This document shows positions 43,215 to 55,234 of a stretch of 64,000 bases of DNA, piece after piece. The notes under the pieces are model-generated. The model was given only the letters and a program-made list of their open reading frames with translations, ran no database searches and was not told the DNA's origin. Source of the stretch: Anolis sagrei (lineage: Eukaryota > Chordata > Lepidosauria > Squamata > Anolidae); contig NC_090034.1 of NCBI RefSeq assembly GCF_037176765.1, positions 94,042,500-94,106,499 of the forward strand. Direction: 5' to 3'. The position numbers and the translations under genes were made by a program. Each line of letters opens with the position of its first letter. The stretch's first letter is position 1.

Positions 43215-43548
43215 CAGTTGAGTCTCGCTTATCTAACACAAATGGGCCAGCAGAACCTTGAATAAGCAAAAATGTTTGATAATAAAGAGAGGTTAAGGAA
43301 AAGCCTATTAAACATCAAATTACATTATGATTTTACAAATTAAACACCAAAACATCATGTTTTACAACAAATTGACAGAAAAAGCAGGTCAATACATGGT
43401 AACGTTATGTAGTAATTACTGTATTTACGAATTTAGCACCAGAACATTGCAATGTATTGAAACAGCTGTGGATCTGAACGGGAGGCAAACTGCGTTGGAT
43501 AATACAGAATGTTGGATGAGAGAAGGTTGGATCAGGGAGACTCTACTG
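43215..43548. mobile_element. Tc1/mariner (Tigger-like) MITE, 334 bp
   Basis: Ends CAGTTGAGTCTCGCTTATC and the near reverse complement GGATCAGGGAGACTCTACTG. TA dinucleotides flank both ends (43213-43214, 43549-43550), as expected for mariner. No transposase. Confidence 0.82.
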
Positions 43549-43550
43549 TA

Positions 43551-44204
43551 TATATTTTAAATGAAGCAAATGTTGTATGCAGAAATTTAAAAAAGATATC
43601 CCTTTTTCATGATATTACCACCAAGTCTAGAGTAAATTCATGGAGAAGGGCAGTGAATCCACACTCAATATCACTCAACCCTCCTGGTGCTGTGGTTTAA
43701 AGATGGGTGTGGAAAGATTTGCCTTTTAGTGTGGGTTTGTATCTGTATTACACAAGTTCCTATTACACAAAAAGCAGAAGTGTATATTGGTCCATTATTT
43801 ATTTGATTTACAACCCACTGTCTCCAAGGGCTGGGATGCAAGGTATTTCCCAACATTATTAGGTAAAGATAAGTTTGCAATAAGAAGCCCAACATTGTGT
43901 CAGATACTTTGCATTATACACATGGATGATTTGTGTGTGCAGATACTCTGCACACACAGCTCTCATCTTTTGGTTTTAGGCAGCTAGGTTCTTCAGTGCA
44001 ACTCTATGATTATTTTGAGACTGGGGGTTTGCTACTATTAGTAGTTTTGCACATCCACACAAAGTCTGGATTCTGAGGTTATACGATATTGTGTAAATGT
44101 TCTATCTTTGGACAATAAAGGAACTGATGCTGTATAGTGGATAAACTATGTATTTTATAGAACTATATTTTAATATGGATATTTAGAAAACAATCGCAAT
44201 ATTT
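43551..44204. other. Stretch with no recognised feature
   Basis: No exon or repeat signature; ends at a short LINE/SINE tail. Confidence 0.45.
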
Positions 44205-44271
44205 GTGTGGTTTGACTGTGCTGTGACCCCCCTCGAGCTACGAGGAGAGGTGGATAAGAAATAAAATTGTT

Positions 44272-45212
44272 AGGTTCTTGTGGGTTTTTTCGGGCTATAG
44301 GGCCATGTTCTAGAGGCATTTCTCCTGACGTTTCGCCTGCATCTATGGCAAGCATCCTCAGAGGTAGCCACGAGGTAAAGATGAAGATCCACCCAGAGGA
44401 AAAGTGTTCCTGCCATACATCAAGGGAACCACTGACCGCGTAGGGAAGCTGATGAGGAAACACAACATACAAACAATCTACAAACCCACCAAGAAAATCC
44501 AACAAATGCTATGTTCAGCAAAGGACAAGAGGGATCCTCTCACCTCTGCAGGAGTCTACCGTGTACCATGCAGCTGTGGACAAGTCTACATAGGGACCAC
44601 CAAACGCAGTGCCCAGACACGCATCAAGGAACATGAAAGGCACTGCAGACTACTTCAACCAGAGAAGTCAGCCATAGCAGAGCACCTGAGGAACCAGCCT
44701 GGACACAGCAGATTATTTGAGAACACAGAAATGCTGGACCACACCAACAACCACCATGTCAGACTACACAGAGAAGCCATTGAAATCCACAAGCATGTGG
44801 ACAATTTCAACAGAAAGGAAGAGACCATGAAAATGAACAAAATCTGGCTGCCAGTATTAAAAAACTCTAAAATTACAACAGCAAAACAACAGAGAGGAAA
44901 CAACCAGGCACATCTTAACACCTCTCAACAAAAGATTTTCCCAGGCTCAGGCAAGCCTTCAAATGCTAATGAAGGTGGTCAGCTGAAACATTCACACCTA
45001 GTTTCAGCAAGGAAGAGCTGCTTGCCCCACCCCAGCCATTCCACAGACATATAAACCCATTGTCCTATGTCCAACAGACCTCACTACCTCTGAGGATGCT
45101 TGCCATAGATGCAGGCGAAACGTCAGGAGAAATGCCTCTAGAACATGGCCCTATAGCCCGAAAAAACCCACAAGAACCTAGCGATTCCAGCCATGAAAGC
45201 CTTCGACAATAC
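44272..45212 (+). mobile_element. Penelope-like element bounded by a 12-bp duplication
   Basis: A 94-bp antisense copy of its own 3' end (44271-44364) is followed by the sense body and ends in the matching sense copy (about 45089-45182) plus a short tail. The two 94-bp arms appear identical. The 12-bp AATAAAATTGTT occurs at 44260-44271 and 45213-45224. It landed next to an older LINE/SINE tail. It codes for the GIY-YIG end only (44404-45054), with no reverse transcriptase. Confidence 0.85.
44404..45054 (+). pseudogene. Penelope-like C-terminal GIY-YIG endonuclease, 216 residues open
   Basis: The longest Penelope-type frame here: TDRVGKLMRKHNIQTIYKP, then GVYRVPCSCGQVYIG (GIY-YIG core), TRIKEHERHC, KSAIAEHLRNQPGHS and a basic tail. 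Family proteins carry a reverse transcriptase upstream; it is absent here, so this is a 5'-truncated copy. Confidence 0.8.
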
Positions 45213-45342
45213 AATAAAATTGTTGTTTCTGTTTCCTATAAAAAGACAGCTACTGATACAAGGCGTGTCATCTTCCTTTTTTCTTTAATGTGGACTCATT
45301 TGTGGTTGATTGAGTGGAGCTGAGTGTACAGTTAAAATGCAT

Positions 45343-45850
45343 TTAAAAACACAAAGTTTTTTTAAAACTTGGCATTATGCTAAATGTCCTTTGACTAGAA
45401 GCTGGCCACTTGGAGTTACTCTGGTGTTGCTGTGAGAAGGTCCTCCCTATTGTGTATATGGCAGAGCTCAGGTTGCATTGTAGTAGGTGGTTTATGGTTT
45501 GCTCTTCTCCACACTTGCATGTCATGGATTCCACTTTGTAGCCCCATTTCTTAAGATTGGCTCTGCAACTTGTGGTGCCAGAGTACAGCCTGTTCAGCAC
45601 CTTCCAGGTTGCCCAATCTTCTGTGTGGCCAGGAGGGAGTTTCTCATCTGGTCTCAGCCACTGATTAAGGTGATGGGTTTTAACCTGCCACTTTTGGATT
45701 CTTACTTGCTGAGGTGTTCCTGTGAGTATTTCTCTCAATCTTGGGAGGCTGTTACTTCATTTAAGCTGTTGGCATGCTGGCTGATGACTGAACAGAGGAT
45801 GGGTCAAAGATGTCACTGCCTTGGTCCTTTCATTATTGGTTACTACTTCC
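45343..45850 (-). mobile_element. Non-LTR retrotransposon C-terminal fragment
   Basis: A 131-codon reverse frame (45343-45738) has QWLRPDEKLPPGHTEDWATW, LNRLYSGTTSCRANLKKWGY and CKCGEEQTINHLLQC. Same family as 33240-33950. Broken and partial. Confidence 0.7.
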
Positions 45851-46500
45851 CGACGAATGTCAGATGACACAATACTAGCTAAATATAAATAAATATTTGT
45901 GCAGTTGCATAAGAAGGAAGGAGAGAAATATACATGGATTCTGGGATGACAAATTGTCTGGATGGTAAAAAAAAAAACCATGGGAATTTATAAAATTCAA
46001 AAGTGGAAGAAAATGTGCCCCATCCGTTTTCAAAGCCAAGCAAATGTCTAGCTTCGGAGTTACAAGCTTTGCCTTGTAACTGTTCTGTGCATTCCATGAT
46101 TGTCATTATTAGAGGGCCATGCGGCATGAATTTTGCTGGTATGCTTCCCCAGTCAGCTTACATTCTTGGTTCAAATTGCTGCAACTGAAAAACAAACCAG
46201 GCCTGTATGGATGATGAAGCTATTTCTCCTTGCTCACAATGCAATTTCGAGAAAAGGAAGGGAAGGCTCCATTGTCCCCAAACCCTTGTTGTCCCTTTTT
46301 CCTTTTGTGCCTCTATGGGATCTTAAGGAAGATGGGTCAAGCCTCTCATGTAATCAGTCAGGGGTTTTTAAGCAAATTGAACTGGCATGTGCGAGGCTGT
46401 GGATCACAGAGTATGACGTCGATTCCATTCCGGCTGCAAGCTCTGCCGTATCTCTGAAACCCAGCTGGGACCATTTCGTTTGAAAGCTTGGTCATGAAAG
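45851..46500. other. Stretch with no recognised feature
   Basis: Short open frames only, none with LU cysteine pattern or known motif. Confidence 0.45.
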
Positions 46501-46508
46501 CCAAAGCA

Positions 46509-46516
46509 TATAAAAG
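46509..46516 (+). promoter_or_regulatory. TATA-like box, possible gene 3 promoter
   Basis: TATAAAAG upstream of the candidate noncoding exon that ends at 46921. Start sites about 30 nt downstream would make that exon near 380 nt. Motif match only. Confidence 0.3.
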
Positions 46517-46639
46517 CCAGCAGTGATTCAAAGTGGGATATGGCTGAAAAGCAGTCTGTGGTTTTCCTTCATCAGTGAGCAGCATTTTGTGAGCTGCATC
46601 CCATCCTTCAGCCTATGTCTCAGGGTTGTAACAGAACAG

Positions 46640-46921
46640 AAGCAATTCTGGCGTTCTCAGCAAGTCCTACCTTGGAGATCTGATAAGCCTTACCTCGTTG
46701 TATCCTGTGCCTGGGAATAAGGTGGAAGAGAGGGGAGATTTTGATAACACCTTTCCCCTTCTTGCAAAATCTATTCTTTCCTTCATTGCTTCTGGAAAAC
46801 ACCCACAATTACATCAAACAGAGGCAGCAGCGTCTTTGCAACCCACACTTCCAAAGAAGGTCACCTGGTCAAATCTCGCATTGATCCCTCTTAGCCTCCA
46901 CTCCAGGTTCTCAGCAAACTG
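46640..46921 (+). other. Candidate 5' noncoding exon of LU gene 3
   Basis: Ends at donor GTGAGT (46922). Shares ordered blocks with 26640-26887, including CACCTGG, CTCTTAGC and the terminal GGTGAGTA. Gene 3 needs such an exon because its coding exon starts with a spliced leader. The exon start is not resolved. Confidence 0.33.
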
Positions 46922-47410
46922 GTGAGTACCGTTGAGCTACGCTTTGGGTTTATTATTATGGGGTGGTGGCATCCTTCAATTGCCCATGCCTGCCCATTGC
47001 ACGTCGCCCTTGAAAAGATGCTTTTCCCAGAATGATTGTCTCATCTGCTTCAGGCATAGTGTATGGCACTCCCAAATTAGTGGATTTGTTCCAGGCCCTT
47101 GTTCTTGCTATAATCCCAGATTCTCTCTTTGTTGTCTTGGCATTGACAGGGGAAAACTTTATTTATTAGTATTATTAGTATTGTAGCAGGTTTTTGTAAC
47201 CAATTATTTCACAAGAATAAAGTGTTGTTCTCCTTTTATTTTTTCCTTCAGTGTTAGAGTTGTAATGCTATCCAAGGTCCAAGTCTCTTGTAATCATCGC
47301 TTTGGGCATGGTTTCTGCTACTTGTGCTTTTAATCTGTTTTTCATTTCATCTTGCAAGCTATTTTCACTTTCAGCTGTGGAGAAGTGGATGAGAGAACAG
47401 AATGGAAAGC
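46922..47410. other. Stretch with no recognised feature
   Basis: Would be gene 3 intron if the upstream exon is real. The cysteine-containing frame near 46932-47186 does not fit an LU exon. Confidence 0.45.
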
Positions 47411-47414
47411 AATC

Positions 47415-47700
47415 TTGGGTGTGTCCACAATGCAGAGTTATAGCAATTTGATACCACTTTAACACCCACTGTTCTTCCCTTCAGGATCCTGGGATCTGCA
47501 GTTTTGTAGTTATCTTTGGGCATGTCCTCGGGCAACATTTTAGTAATTTTGTTACCAGTGTATATATCATGGCTGTTTCTTATAAAATCCTGGGATTTGT
47601 AGTTTTATAGTTATCTTTAGGTGTATCCGCAGAACAAAGCAGTTTGACACCACTTTGTGTACCATAGTGCCATCATATTAAAAACCTGCAATTTGTAGTT
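47415..47700. repeat. Worn MITE-related sequence, two segments
   Basis: GTGTCCACAATGCAGAGTTA...TTTGATACCACTTTAACACC and similar text repeated near 47620 belong to the TCTACAC-type MITE group by inner motifs (GGATCTGCAGTTTTGTAGTT). Confidence 0.45.
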
Positions 47701-47817
47701 TTCTGCAGGAATAAAAATGGTCTTTAAGAGAACTCTGATAATTTATCAAAGTACAATTTCCGGAATTCTGTGGGAAGAACTTCAGGCGGTTGACCTGGTA
47801 TCAGTCTAATTAGACTT

Positions 47818-47960
47818 GGGGTGCATCTACATTGTAGAATTAATGCACTCTGACACCACTTTAACTGCCATGGCTCAATGTATGGAATATTGGGATTTGT
47901 AGTTTGGGGAGGCACCAGCAGAGAAAGCTAAAGATTTTGTAAGACTACAAGATGGATATA
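47818..47960. mobile_element. Palindromic MITE of the TCTACACTGTAGAATTA family
   Basis: GGTGCATCTACATTGTAGAA at the left, CACCACTTTAACTGCCATGG inside, and TTTGTAGTTTGGGGAGGCAC before an inner loop. The right arm is short. Confidence 0.7.
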
Positions 47961-48587
47961 TTGAGCAGTATTGCTATAATTTCACCATAATTGGATGTGT
48001 CAAGTGAGATAATATTTATTTGCTCCCTTTGGAACTAATATGGCCCTTGGAGAGATCTGGGGAAACAATTTCCCAAGTTTCACACCTGATGAAGGCAGGT
48101 TCTCAGGTGAGTAGGGAACACCTAAGGAGTATATTACTAATTTAAATGTGAGCAGGGAACACCTAAGAAGTATATTGCGAATTGCAGGTATGCAAAATCA
48201 GAGACCTGTTGATGTTATGATATCTTTCTCCAATATTTCACAGATGAAACTGGGAGACATCTGCCCAAACAACATCAGTATGTGATCAACATGGAAAAAG
48301 TAATGAATCCAAAAGGATGCACAAGCTAGGAGAGGCTTGCTTTTGCCTGAGTCTTCTCTTTTCCCCTCTTGAGTTCATTGAGTGCAAACTACTTTTGCAC
48401 TTTGACGTCTGCAGGAGTTTTAGGAGAAAGTGGAACAAGGAGAGAGAAACTGGGACATTTGGGAAGCCGATGAAAAAAGTGGGGTGACAGAATAAATCAG
48501 GAGTCTCTCTGCAAGGCAAGAATTAGAAAGGATGCCATCTTTGGGGTCTGGACTATCTCTGGCTCTCAGACCAACGTTCAGTTAGTT

Positions 48588-48918
48588 TGAATGCATCTAC
48601 ACCAGGCCTGGGTAAACTTGGGCCCTCCAGGTGTTTTGAACTTCAACTCCCACAATTCTTAACAGCCAGTAGTGGGAGTTGAAGTCCTAAACACCAGGAG
48701 AGCCCAAGTTTGCCTAGGCCTGATCTACACTATAGAATTACTACAGTTTGTCCCCGGTCCCACTGCCATGACTCAATGTTTTGGAATTTTGGAGTTGTAG
48801 TTTTGCAAAGCCTTTTTTCAGAATGCTAGTGCTTCGACAAACTACAACTTCAGGAATCCATAGCCTTTGGCCAGTTAAAGGGGGACCAAGCTGTATAATT
48901 CTATAGTATAAATGCTCC
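48588..48918. mobile_element. TCTACAC-family MITE carrying a nested hAT MITE
   Basis: The left end TGAATGCATCTACAC continues after the inner element at 48723 (TATAGAATTACTACAGTTTG), and the right end TATAATTCTATAGTATAAAT mirrors it. The interior has TTTGGAGTTGTAGTTTTGC and AACTACAACTTCAGGAATCC arms. Confidence 0.72.
48603..48722. mobile_element. Palindromic hAT MITE, 120 bp, inside the MITE 48588-48918
   Basis: CAGGCCTGGGTAAACTTGGG to TTGCCTAGGCCTG, with a near-palindromic interior. A perfect 8-bp duplication ATCTACAC lies at 48595-48602 and 48723-48730. Confidence 0.85.
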
Positions 48919-49405
48919 CTTAGTTGCAAGGGTAGCTCAGCAAATGACATTACCGGCAGCATAAATATGAAATTCCAACCATGGGCCGAGTTTGTTTTCT
49001 CAGATACTGAGTGCCAGAAGATTGAGCAAGGTCTTGGTTTTAATTGTTCATAAAAAGATTTTTTTTCCTTTCTTGAAAGCAAGCAAACAAGAAAAACACT
49101 GTTTGATGTTCTGTCATTGAGCCAATAGCAGCTCTTGTAAGCTCAAAGAAAAGATGTCATATGGTGAGAAGTCTTTGAAGATGTATTCCAGAAGTCTAGA
49201 GCAAAATGGGGTTGTAGGACAAATGGGGCGGGGAATCTCATGGGTTTGAAAGTATAGCCTTCCCTTTGGCTGTCTTATTATTGCAAAATAAGCTCAGGGA
49301 AGCCAATCTTCATTGTACTCCCGAGAAACTTCTCAGTATTTCTTCTCAGGGTGGGTGGGAATTAAAAAAGCATTGCTTCTTCATACATATGTGGGAGGGG
49401 AAAGA
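48919..49405. other. Stretch with no recognised feature
   Basis: No repeat or exon signature. Confidence 0.45.
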
Positions 49406-49410
49406 ACTTA

Positions 49411-49662
49411 GAATCATAGAATCATAGAGTTGTAAGAGATCTAGTGGACCAACCCCCTGCCTAGAAGCAGGAAAATCACATTCAAAACACCTCCGACAGA
49501 TGGCCATCGAGGCTCTGCTTAAAAGCCTCCAATGAAGGAGCCTCCGCCACACACCAGGGCAGAGAGTTCCACCACTGAACAGCTCTCACTGTTAGGAAGT
49601 TCTTCCTCATGTTCAGGTGGAATCTTCTTTCCTGTAGTTTTAAGACATTGTTTCATGTCCTA
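49411..49662 (-). mobile_element. CR1 LINE 3' end (part 1)
   Basis: Reversed CR1 3' end from GAATCATAGAATCATAGAGT. Interrupted at ATGTCCTA (49655-49662), it resumes at 50232 with GTCTCCAGAGCAGTAGAAAA through about 50365. Confidence 0.83.
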
Positions 49663-50223
49663 TTTATTTATTTATTTTGTATCAAATATTTTCATCCCAT
49701 CCTTCTCAACCCGCGAGGTGGGGACTCAGGGCAGCTTACAGATGGCAGCCATTAGATGCTGACGATAACATCAATCACATTACAAAACAAATTGACAATT
49801 AGGAGAACAACAGGATTACAAATATACATTAAAATATTAAAAACGTTAAAAAATTGAAACATTAAAACAACACCAAGCCCAAATCACAAATCCAAATCAA
49901 AGTCCAGAGTTCCAGTCTGATGTCTATTCATAGTTAATTCTCGTCAGTCAATAGCTGTTACTGCTCAGCGAGCTGCCCAAATGCTTGCTCCCAGAGCTGT
50001 ATTTTGACCTTTTTATATAAAGGAGAGGAGTGAGGGAGTCACCGGGGAATGTGTTCCATAGGTGGGGGCCACCAATGAAAAGGCCCTGTCCTTTGTCCCC
50101 ACCAACCGCGCTTGTGAGGGTGGCGGGATCAAGAGCAGGGCCTCCCCTGATGATTATAAACTCTGAAGAAGATCGTAGAGGGAGATACATTTGGACAAGT
50201 AAGCTGGGCCAGAATCATATAGG
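49663..50223 (-). mobile_element. L2-like LINE 3' end inserted in CR1
   Basis: TTTATTTATTT tail, TTTTCATCCCATCCTTCTCA, then the reversed ORF2 C terminus (GGCCCTGTCCTTTGTCCCCA). Both sides carry ATGTCCTA (49655-49662, 50224-50231), an 8-bp target duplication. Confidence 0.82.
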
Positions 50224-50365
50224 ATGTCCTAGTCTCCAGAGCAGTAGAAAACAAGTTTGCTCCCTCCTCCTGTGACTTCCCCTCAGATATTGATACATGG
50301 CCCTCATCATGTCTCAGCCTTCTCTTCTGTCACTCCTCATAGGGCTTGTTCTCCAGATTTGAGGA
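50224..50365 (-). mobile_element. CR1 LINE 3' end (part 2)
   Basis: Continues part 1 after the L2-like insertion, through AGGGCTTGTTCTCCAGA. Confidence 0.75.
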
Positions 50366-51505
50366 GGTATTGGGTGGGGATTGGGGAGAGCACACAGAGT
50401 CTGGAATTCATATTTGGAGACACAATAGTCTCACCTTGCCCTTACGCATTATGCCCCTGGTTGCAGCTCTGAAGGATACCAAATTATGAAAACTTACCCC
50501 AAAGGAAGAATTTACAGGTGTACAATGTCTCTTTAAAATTATTTTATAGCTACTATATATGTTGACCTCATGTATAAATCGAGAGTGGCCAAAACGATGG
50601 GTTTTTATGTGACCTGTGGATAAGTTTAGGGTTCTTTCTGTGGAGAGGGAAAAGTGCCAGTTCTAGTTCAGCTGGTCAGCTGCCCCTGGTATTTAAAAAG
50701 GCCAGAAGCGGTAGTGGAATTCAGTGCTCTTGAGTTTTCTTGGAACGGACTACATTCTCACCCTTTCCGACCCTACTCAAAAAAGGAGAGGTTTCCTTTT
50801 TAAGAAGAGTCAAAGTGCAATACTTACATTGGCTCATGGATAAGTCAACCCAGATTTTTTGTTTGTCAACAGTTTCTGGACACATCCAAGAGTCTATATG
50901 GTATATTGTATATTTATAAGAAGCTATCTATTATACATGGCTCACCAGGCAGGGAGACAAGGCTTCTGATAGGAAGTCATTTCAGGAGCTGCAAATTAGG
51001 AAATGCTGTTTGGAAACAAACATTTGTATTGCTACACCCAGGTTCCTGGAATAATCTACTAAGGAAGGCAAGCTCAACCACTCCTTTCTATCAACAGTCA
51101 AAAGCTGGTGTTTTATATCAAAGCAGAGTTCTTGCAAGAACAGGGAGGTGACATTGGCTGGTTTAATGTTGCTGTTCTCTTCTTATTGTTGTGTTTTTAA
51201 TTGTGCGTTGAAATTTCTTTTTTAATATTTAAACTATGTGTGCTCTCAATTTGGTATCACCACTGTGCCATCTGTAAGTGGAACACTGGCACATATATTG
51301 AAGAAGAAAATGCACATTTTTGGCGTACCATCTGATGCTATAGCATTTAGAGTTCTAGGAATTGAAGCCTTTTGGTTGAGTCATGCAGATAGAAGGCTTC
51401 TCTTCTGGAGGTTACATTGAATGATGAAGAAAATAAGAGGATGTCCTATTCAATCATCTACAGGAGAAGATGTTGGATTAGCCTTGCACAGTGGGTACTT
51501 AGATT
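50366..51505. other. Stretch with no recognised feature
   Basis: About 1.1 kb with no gene or recognised repeat. The frame near 50906-51151 contains weak L2-like text (LLHPGSWNNLLRKA), so the block 50900-51240 may be a worn L2-like end. Confidence 0.4.
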
Positions 51506-51514
51506 TTGCTGGAG

Positions 51515-51701
51515 TCTAGAATTGGTGGGGACAAGAGACAGGGCCTTCTCTGTGGTGGTCCATCAGCTATGAAATTCCCTCCCAAGTGAAATCAGATCTG
51601 TTCCTTCCCTCCTGACCTTCCGGAAAAAGGTGAAATCCTGGCTGTGGGATCAGGCCTTTGCAGACTAGACCAACATGATGGTAGAGCTATGGTTTAATTT
51701 T

Positions 51702-51740
<39 letters not shown>

Positions 51741-52092
51741 TTTGACTTGTATACCGCCACTTCCAATTTGGCTCGGCGTGGTTTACAGCAGTAGATTAAA
51801 ACAATACAACCAACTTTAAAATACAATAAAAACGAGAGCAGATATAGTCCCGAGTTATTCACTCATCAAAAGCTTGTCGGAAAAGAAAGGTTTGGACTCT
51901 GATGGACTCAAATGGACTGTGTGTAGGAAGACGATTCTGGCGATTGTTCTAATGTTTTACTGTTTTTATGATGTTTTAATAATGTTTTATACTGTTTTTA
52001 CCTAAGATGTATATTTATGCTTTTGTTGTCAACCGCCCTGAGTCCCTCTGTGGAGGTCGAGATAGGACGGGATATAAATGTCTAAAATAAAT
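51515..52092 (+). mobile_element. L2-like LINE 3' end, split by a reversed LINE tail
   Basis: Sense C-terminal coding at 51521-51665 (GTRDRAFSVVVHQL-like text) and a sense 3' UTR at 51935-52080 (CAACCGCCCTGAGTCCCTCT). Between them, 51697-51930 holds a (TTTA)n run and a reversed LINE end (TATACCGCCACTTCCAATTT). Confidence 0.72.
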
Positions 52093-53730
52093 ACAAATTG
52101 TGAAAAAATTAAAATATTCAGGGATTACCTTAACAACAAAAAAATTACAATTGTTACAAAACAACTACATAGAAACGTGGAAGAAAATAAAGAAAGATCT
52201 GGAAAATTGGAAAAGTTTAAACCTAAGTTTACTGGGGAGAATCGCAACTGTAAAGATGAAAATCTTATCAAAGATGATCTTTTTATTTCAAAATCTACCA
52301 ATAATAAGAACTCAAAAAATGCTAAAAGAATAGGATAGAGATATTATGAAATTCATATGACAATAGAAAAAGCCAAGAATAAATTTTAAAAATATGATAG
52401 AGGAAAAAAAAAGAAGAGGAGGCTTAGCAGTTCCAGAATTTAAATTATATTTTGAAGGATGTGCATTAATGTGGACAAGAGAATGGATAACATTGGAAAA
52501 TGAAAAAAATATTAAACTTAGAAGGAATAGAATTGAGAGCTGGGTGGCATAAATATCTCTGGTATGAGGGAGTGAAAAAAGGAAAAAAATCGGAAATCAT
52601 TTTATAAGATCGGCAACTTACAAAATTTGGGAAAAATACAAAAAGAAAATTTGTTGAAAACTCCACTATGGGCCTTGCCACTAGAAGCTCTGCAAAGAAG
52701 AGAGTTAGGGTTGGCCAAAATACAAAGAATTAACGGAAAAAAAGAAAACTGATTCCTAATATTGAAATTGCAACAAGAGATGAAGGAAGTAAATGAAAAA
52801 ATCTCATGGTTCCAATACTGGCAGATAAGGGAGTGTTTCAAAAAGGACAAAAAAAATAGGCTTTGAAGAACAAAAAACGTTTTGGGACACGATAATACAG
52901 ACAGATAAGAAGATAATAACGAAGATATATATCTAAAAAACTACTAGTGGAATAAGGAAACAAATGAAGAAAAAGAATATATGAAAACATGGAAAGAAAA
53001 CATCGGAAGAAATATAAAAATAGAGGAATGGGAAGAAATTTGGACTAGGAAATTGAAATATGCATATGCATCTGACCTTAAAAAAAATTGGATAAAAATA
53101 TAACACAGATGGTATATAGCCCCTCATAAATTAGGAAAATGCTACAAAAATGTCAACACAGAATGTTGGAAGTGTAGAAAGAAAGAGGGCACATATTTCC
53201 ACATGTGGTGGACGTGTGAAAAAGCAAAGATTTATTGGAAGAGAATACAAGAGGCATTACAAAAAATGTTAGACATAGATATTCACCTAAAACCTGAACT
53301 ATTTTTGCTGGGAATGACGAAACAAAAAAATGGAGAAAAACACAGATAAATTACTGTTTCTGTCAACTACTGCGGCTAGAATCTGCTATGCAAAACTATG
53401 GAAAAAACAAGAAATACTAGACAGAAGATTGGCTAGAAAAAGTGCTCGATATTAGAAACATGGACAGACTTACTTACCTGCTATCCAGATACAAGGATAC
53501 ACCGATAAAAGAGACAAACTGGGCGAAAGTCACAGAATATTTAAAAGAAAAAAAAACTATAAGACAATAATATAAATTCATGGAATCAACCTCATATGAA
53601 AGAAAGAGAGAAGGACTGAAGAAAGAAGAATAAAAGAGAAAGAGAGAGAAAAAGGGAAAAGGAGGATACCTCACAGAAGATACTCAGGAAATCATGAAGA
53701 AACTGAAATTTCTTTTTATCTTTTTCATTA

Positions 53731-53770
<40 letters not shown>

Positions 53771-53880
53771 TCTTTTTTTTCTTTTCTTTTTGCCTTTTTA
53801 AGGCCATTTCCCCCCCCCCCCCCCTTTTTGATTTTGATTTCAAGCATGTTATAGAAAATCTCAATAAAGATATTTAAAAT
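52093..53880 (+). mobile_element. L1-C, 5'-truncated L1 3' part
   Basis: Sense coding of the ORF2 C-terminal third in broken frames (WKSLNLSLLGRIATVKMKIL, FLFQNLPIIRTQKML near 52200; CWKCRKKEGTYFHMWWTCEK near 53165-53225), then a 3' UTR with an (ATT)n run at 53733-53770 and an AATAAA near 53862. TAAAATAAATA at 52082-52092 and again after the 3' end may be the target duplication. Related to L1-A by its motif set. Confidence 0.82.
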
Positions 53881-54250
53881 AAATAAATAAATAAATCACT
53901 GGGCGAGCCATACATGTAAGAGTGTTTTGGTGCTTTGGAACATCTGCTGAGGACTGTCTTCTCATAGGGATGTACTTAATGAAATTATTAATTACATTGA
54001 GAGAGAACAAATGGTTTAAACCGTGTTGCATTTGTTTTTTGTATTTGTTTTTGTTTTGTGTTCCAAGTGCTGAATGACAGTTCTAGACCGCAGGGTTTGT
54101 AACCCACTGAGTACCCTTGGACAAGTCATATTCTCTCAAGGTTCATCAACATGAACCCAAACATCTGAAGTGGCTGCGACGTTGCTCCTAGATGTCAACA
54201 AGATATCCAGGGACTTTTATTCCTTATCATGGGAGAAACTGTAGGATTTT
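53881..54250. other. Stretch with no recognised feature
   Basis: AAAT run, then unassigned DNA. Confidence 0.4.
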
Positions 54251-54257
54251 CTTTTGT

Positions 54258-54488
54258 GTGTGTGTCAGGAGTGACTTGAGAAACTGCAAGTTGCTTCTGG
54301 TATGAGAGAATTGGATGTTACCCAGGGAACACCCGGATGTTTTGATGTTTACCATCCTTATGGGAGGCTTCTCTCATGCCCCTGCATGGACAGCTGGAGC
54401 TGACAGAGGGAGCTCGTCCACACTCTCCCTGTATTTGAACCTCTGACCTATCGATCATCAGTCCCACAGACACAAGGGTTTAACCCTA
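54258..54488 (-). mobile_element. BovB-tailed SINE, near full length
   Basis: Reversed tail GTCAGGAGTGACTTGAGAAA and reversed body with GGGAGGCTTCTCTCATGCCC. The head region with ATTTGAACCTCTGACC is worn at the right. Confidence 0.8.
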
Positions 54489-55230
54489 AGATAAACCTGG
54501 TTAAATTGGTTGATCCCTGCACTAAGGAAAGCTGAGGGGTGTGCTTAGGAAAGCGGGCTCATAGAGGCTTTGCCCTGCCATTGGCATGTGCATGTGTGGC
54601 TGCTTTTTCCTGACCATAGGTTAAACACCAGTAGATAAGCCTTCAGTCTCAGAGGAAGGAAATTGCAAGCCTTACCAAGAAAATCTTGTGATAGTTTCAA
54701 CTGTGGGCTGCTGCAAGTCTTAAGTGGCTCTAAGGCACACAGGAAATACTCATGTCTTGTGTAATGTTTCTATAAAGAACATTTTACTGCTTCTGTATTT
54801 AATGAGCAGAAGGCACTGTTTCTGCCAGATCTTGTCTACAATGCTCTGCTGGAGTCTGAAGCAATAAATATTTCCTCAGCTGTCTGTCAGCTTCTCGGTT
54901 TGTCTAACATTAATTGGGAAAACAGACAATAGGGAACGTCTTTAAAAATTGTGCAAGTTTCAAGGACATTCTTTTAAGAGAGGAAAAATCCAAAGGATTG
55001 TGTCATTGTCATCCACTTGCTGCATGAACATAGCTGGCAATGATCCTCAACTGCCTTGGCCAATTTGTTGTTATGTTTTTGGAAAGCAGGAAAAAGGGTG
55101 AGGCTGGGTTTTCTGACAATAGGGCGAAGATATGCTGAGGACTATTAACCACATGCTTCCATTTCAATGGAAAGTCTTAACTATAGCTACCTAATCCTAG
55201 AAACAAGGGGTTGTCTGTGCTACATACTCA
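54489..55230. other. Stretch with no recognised feature
   Basis: No exon or repeat signature on either strand. Confidence 0.45.
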
Positions 55231-55234
55231 TAGG

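Noticed and set aside
46932-47186. Cysteine-containing frame considered as an extra LU exon
   Set aside because: Cysteine spacing does not fit LU, and there is no phase-1 acceptor and donor pair around it.
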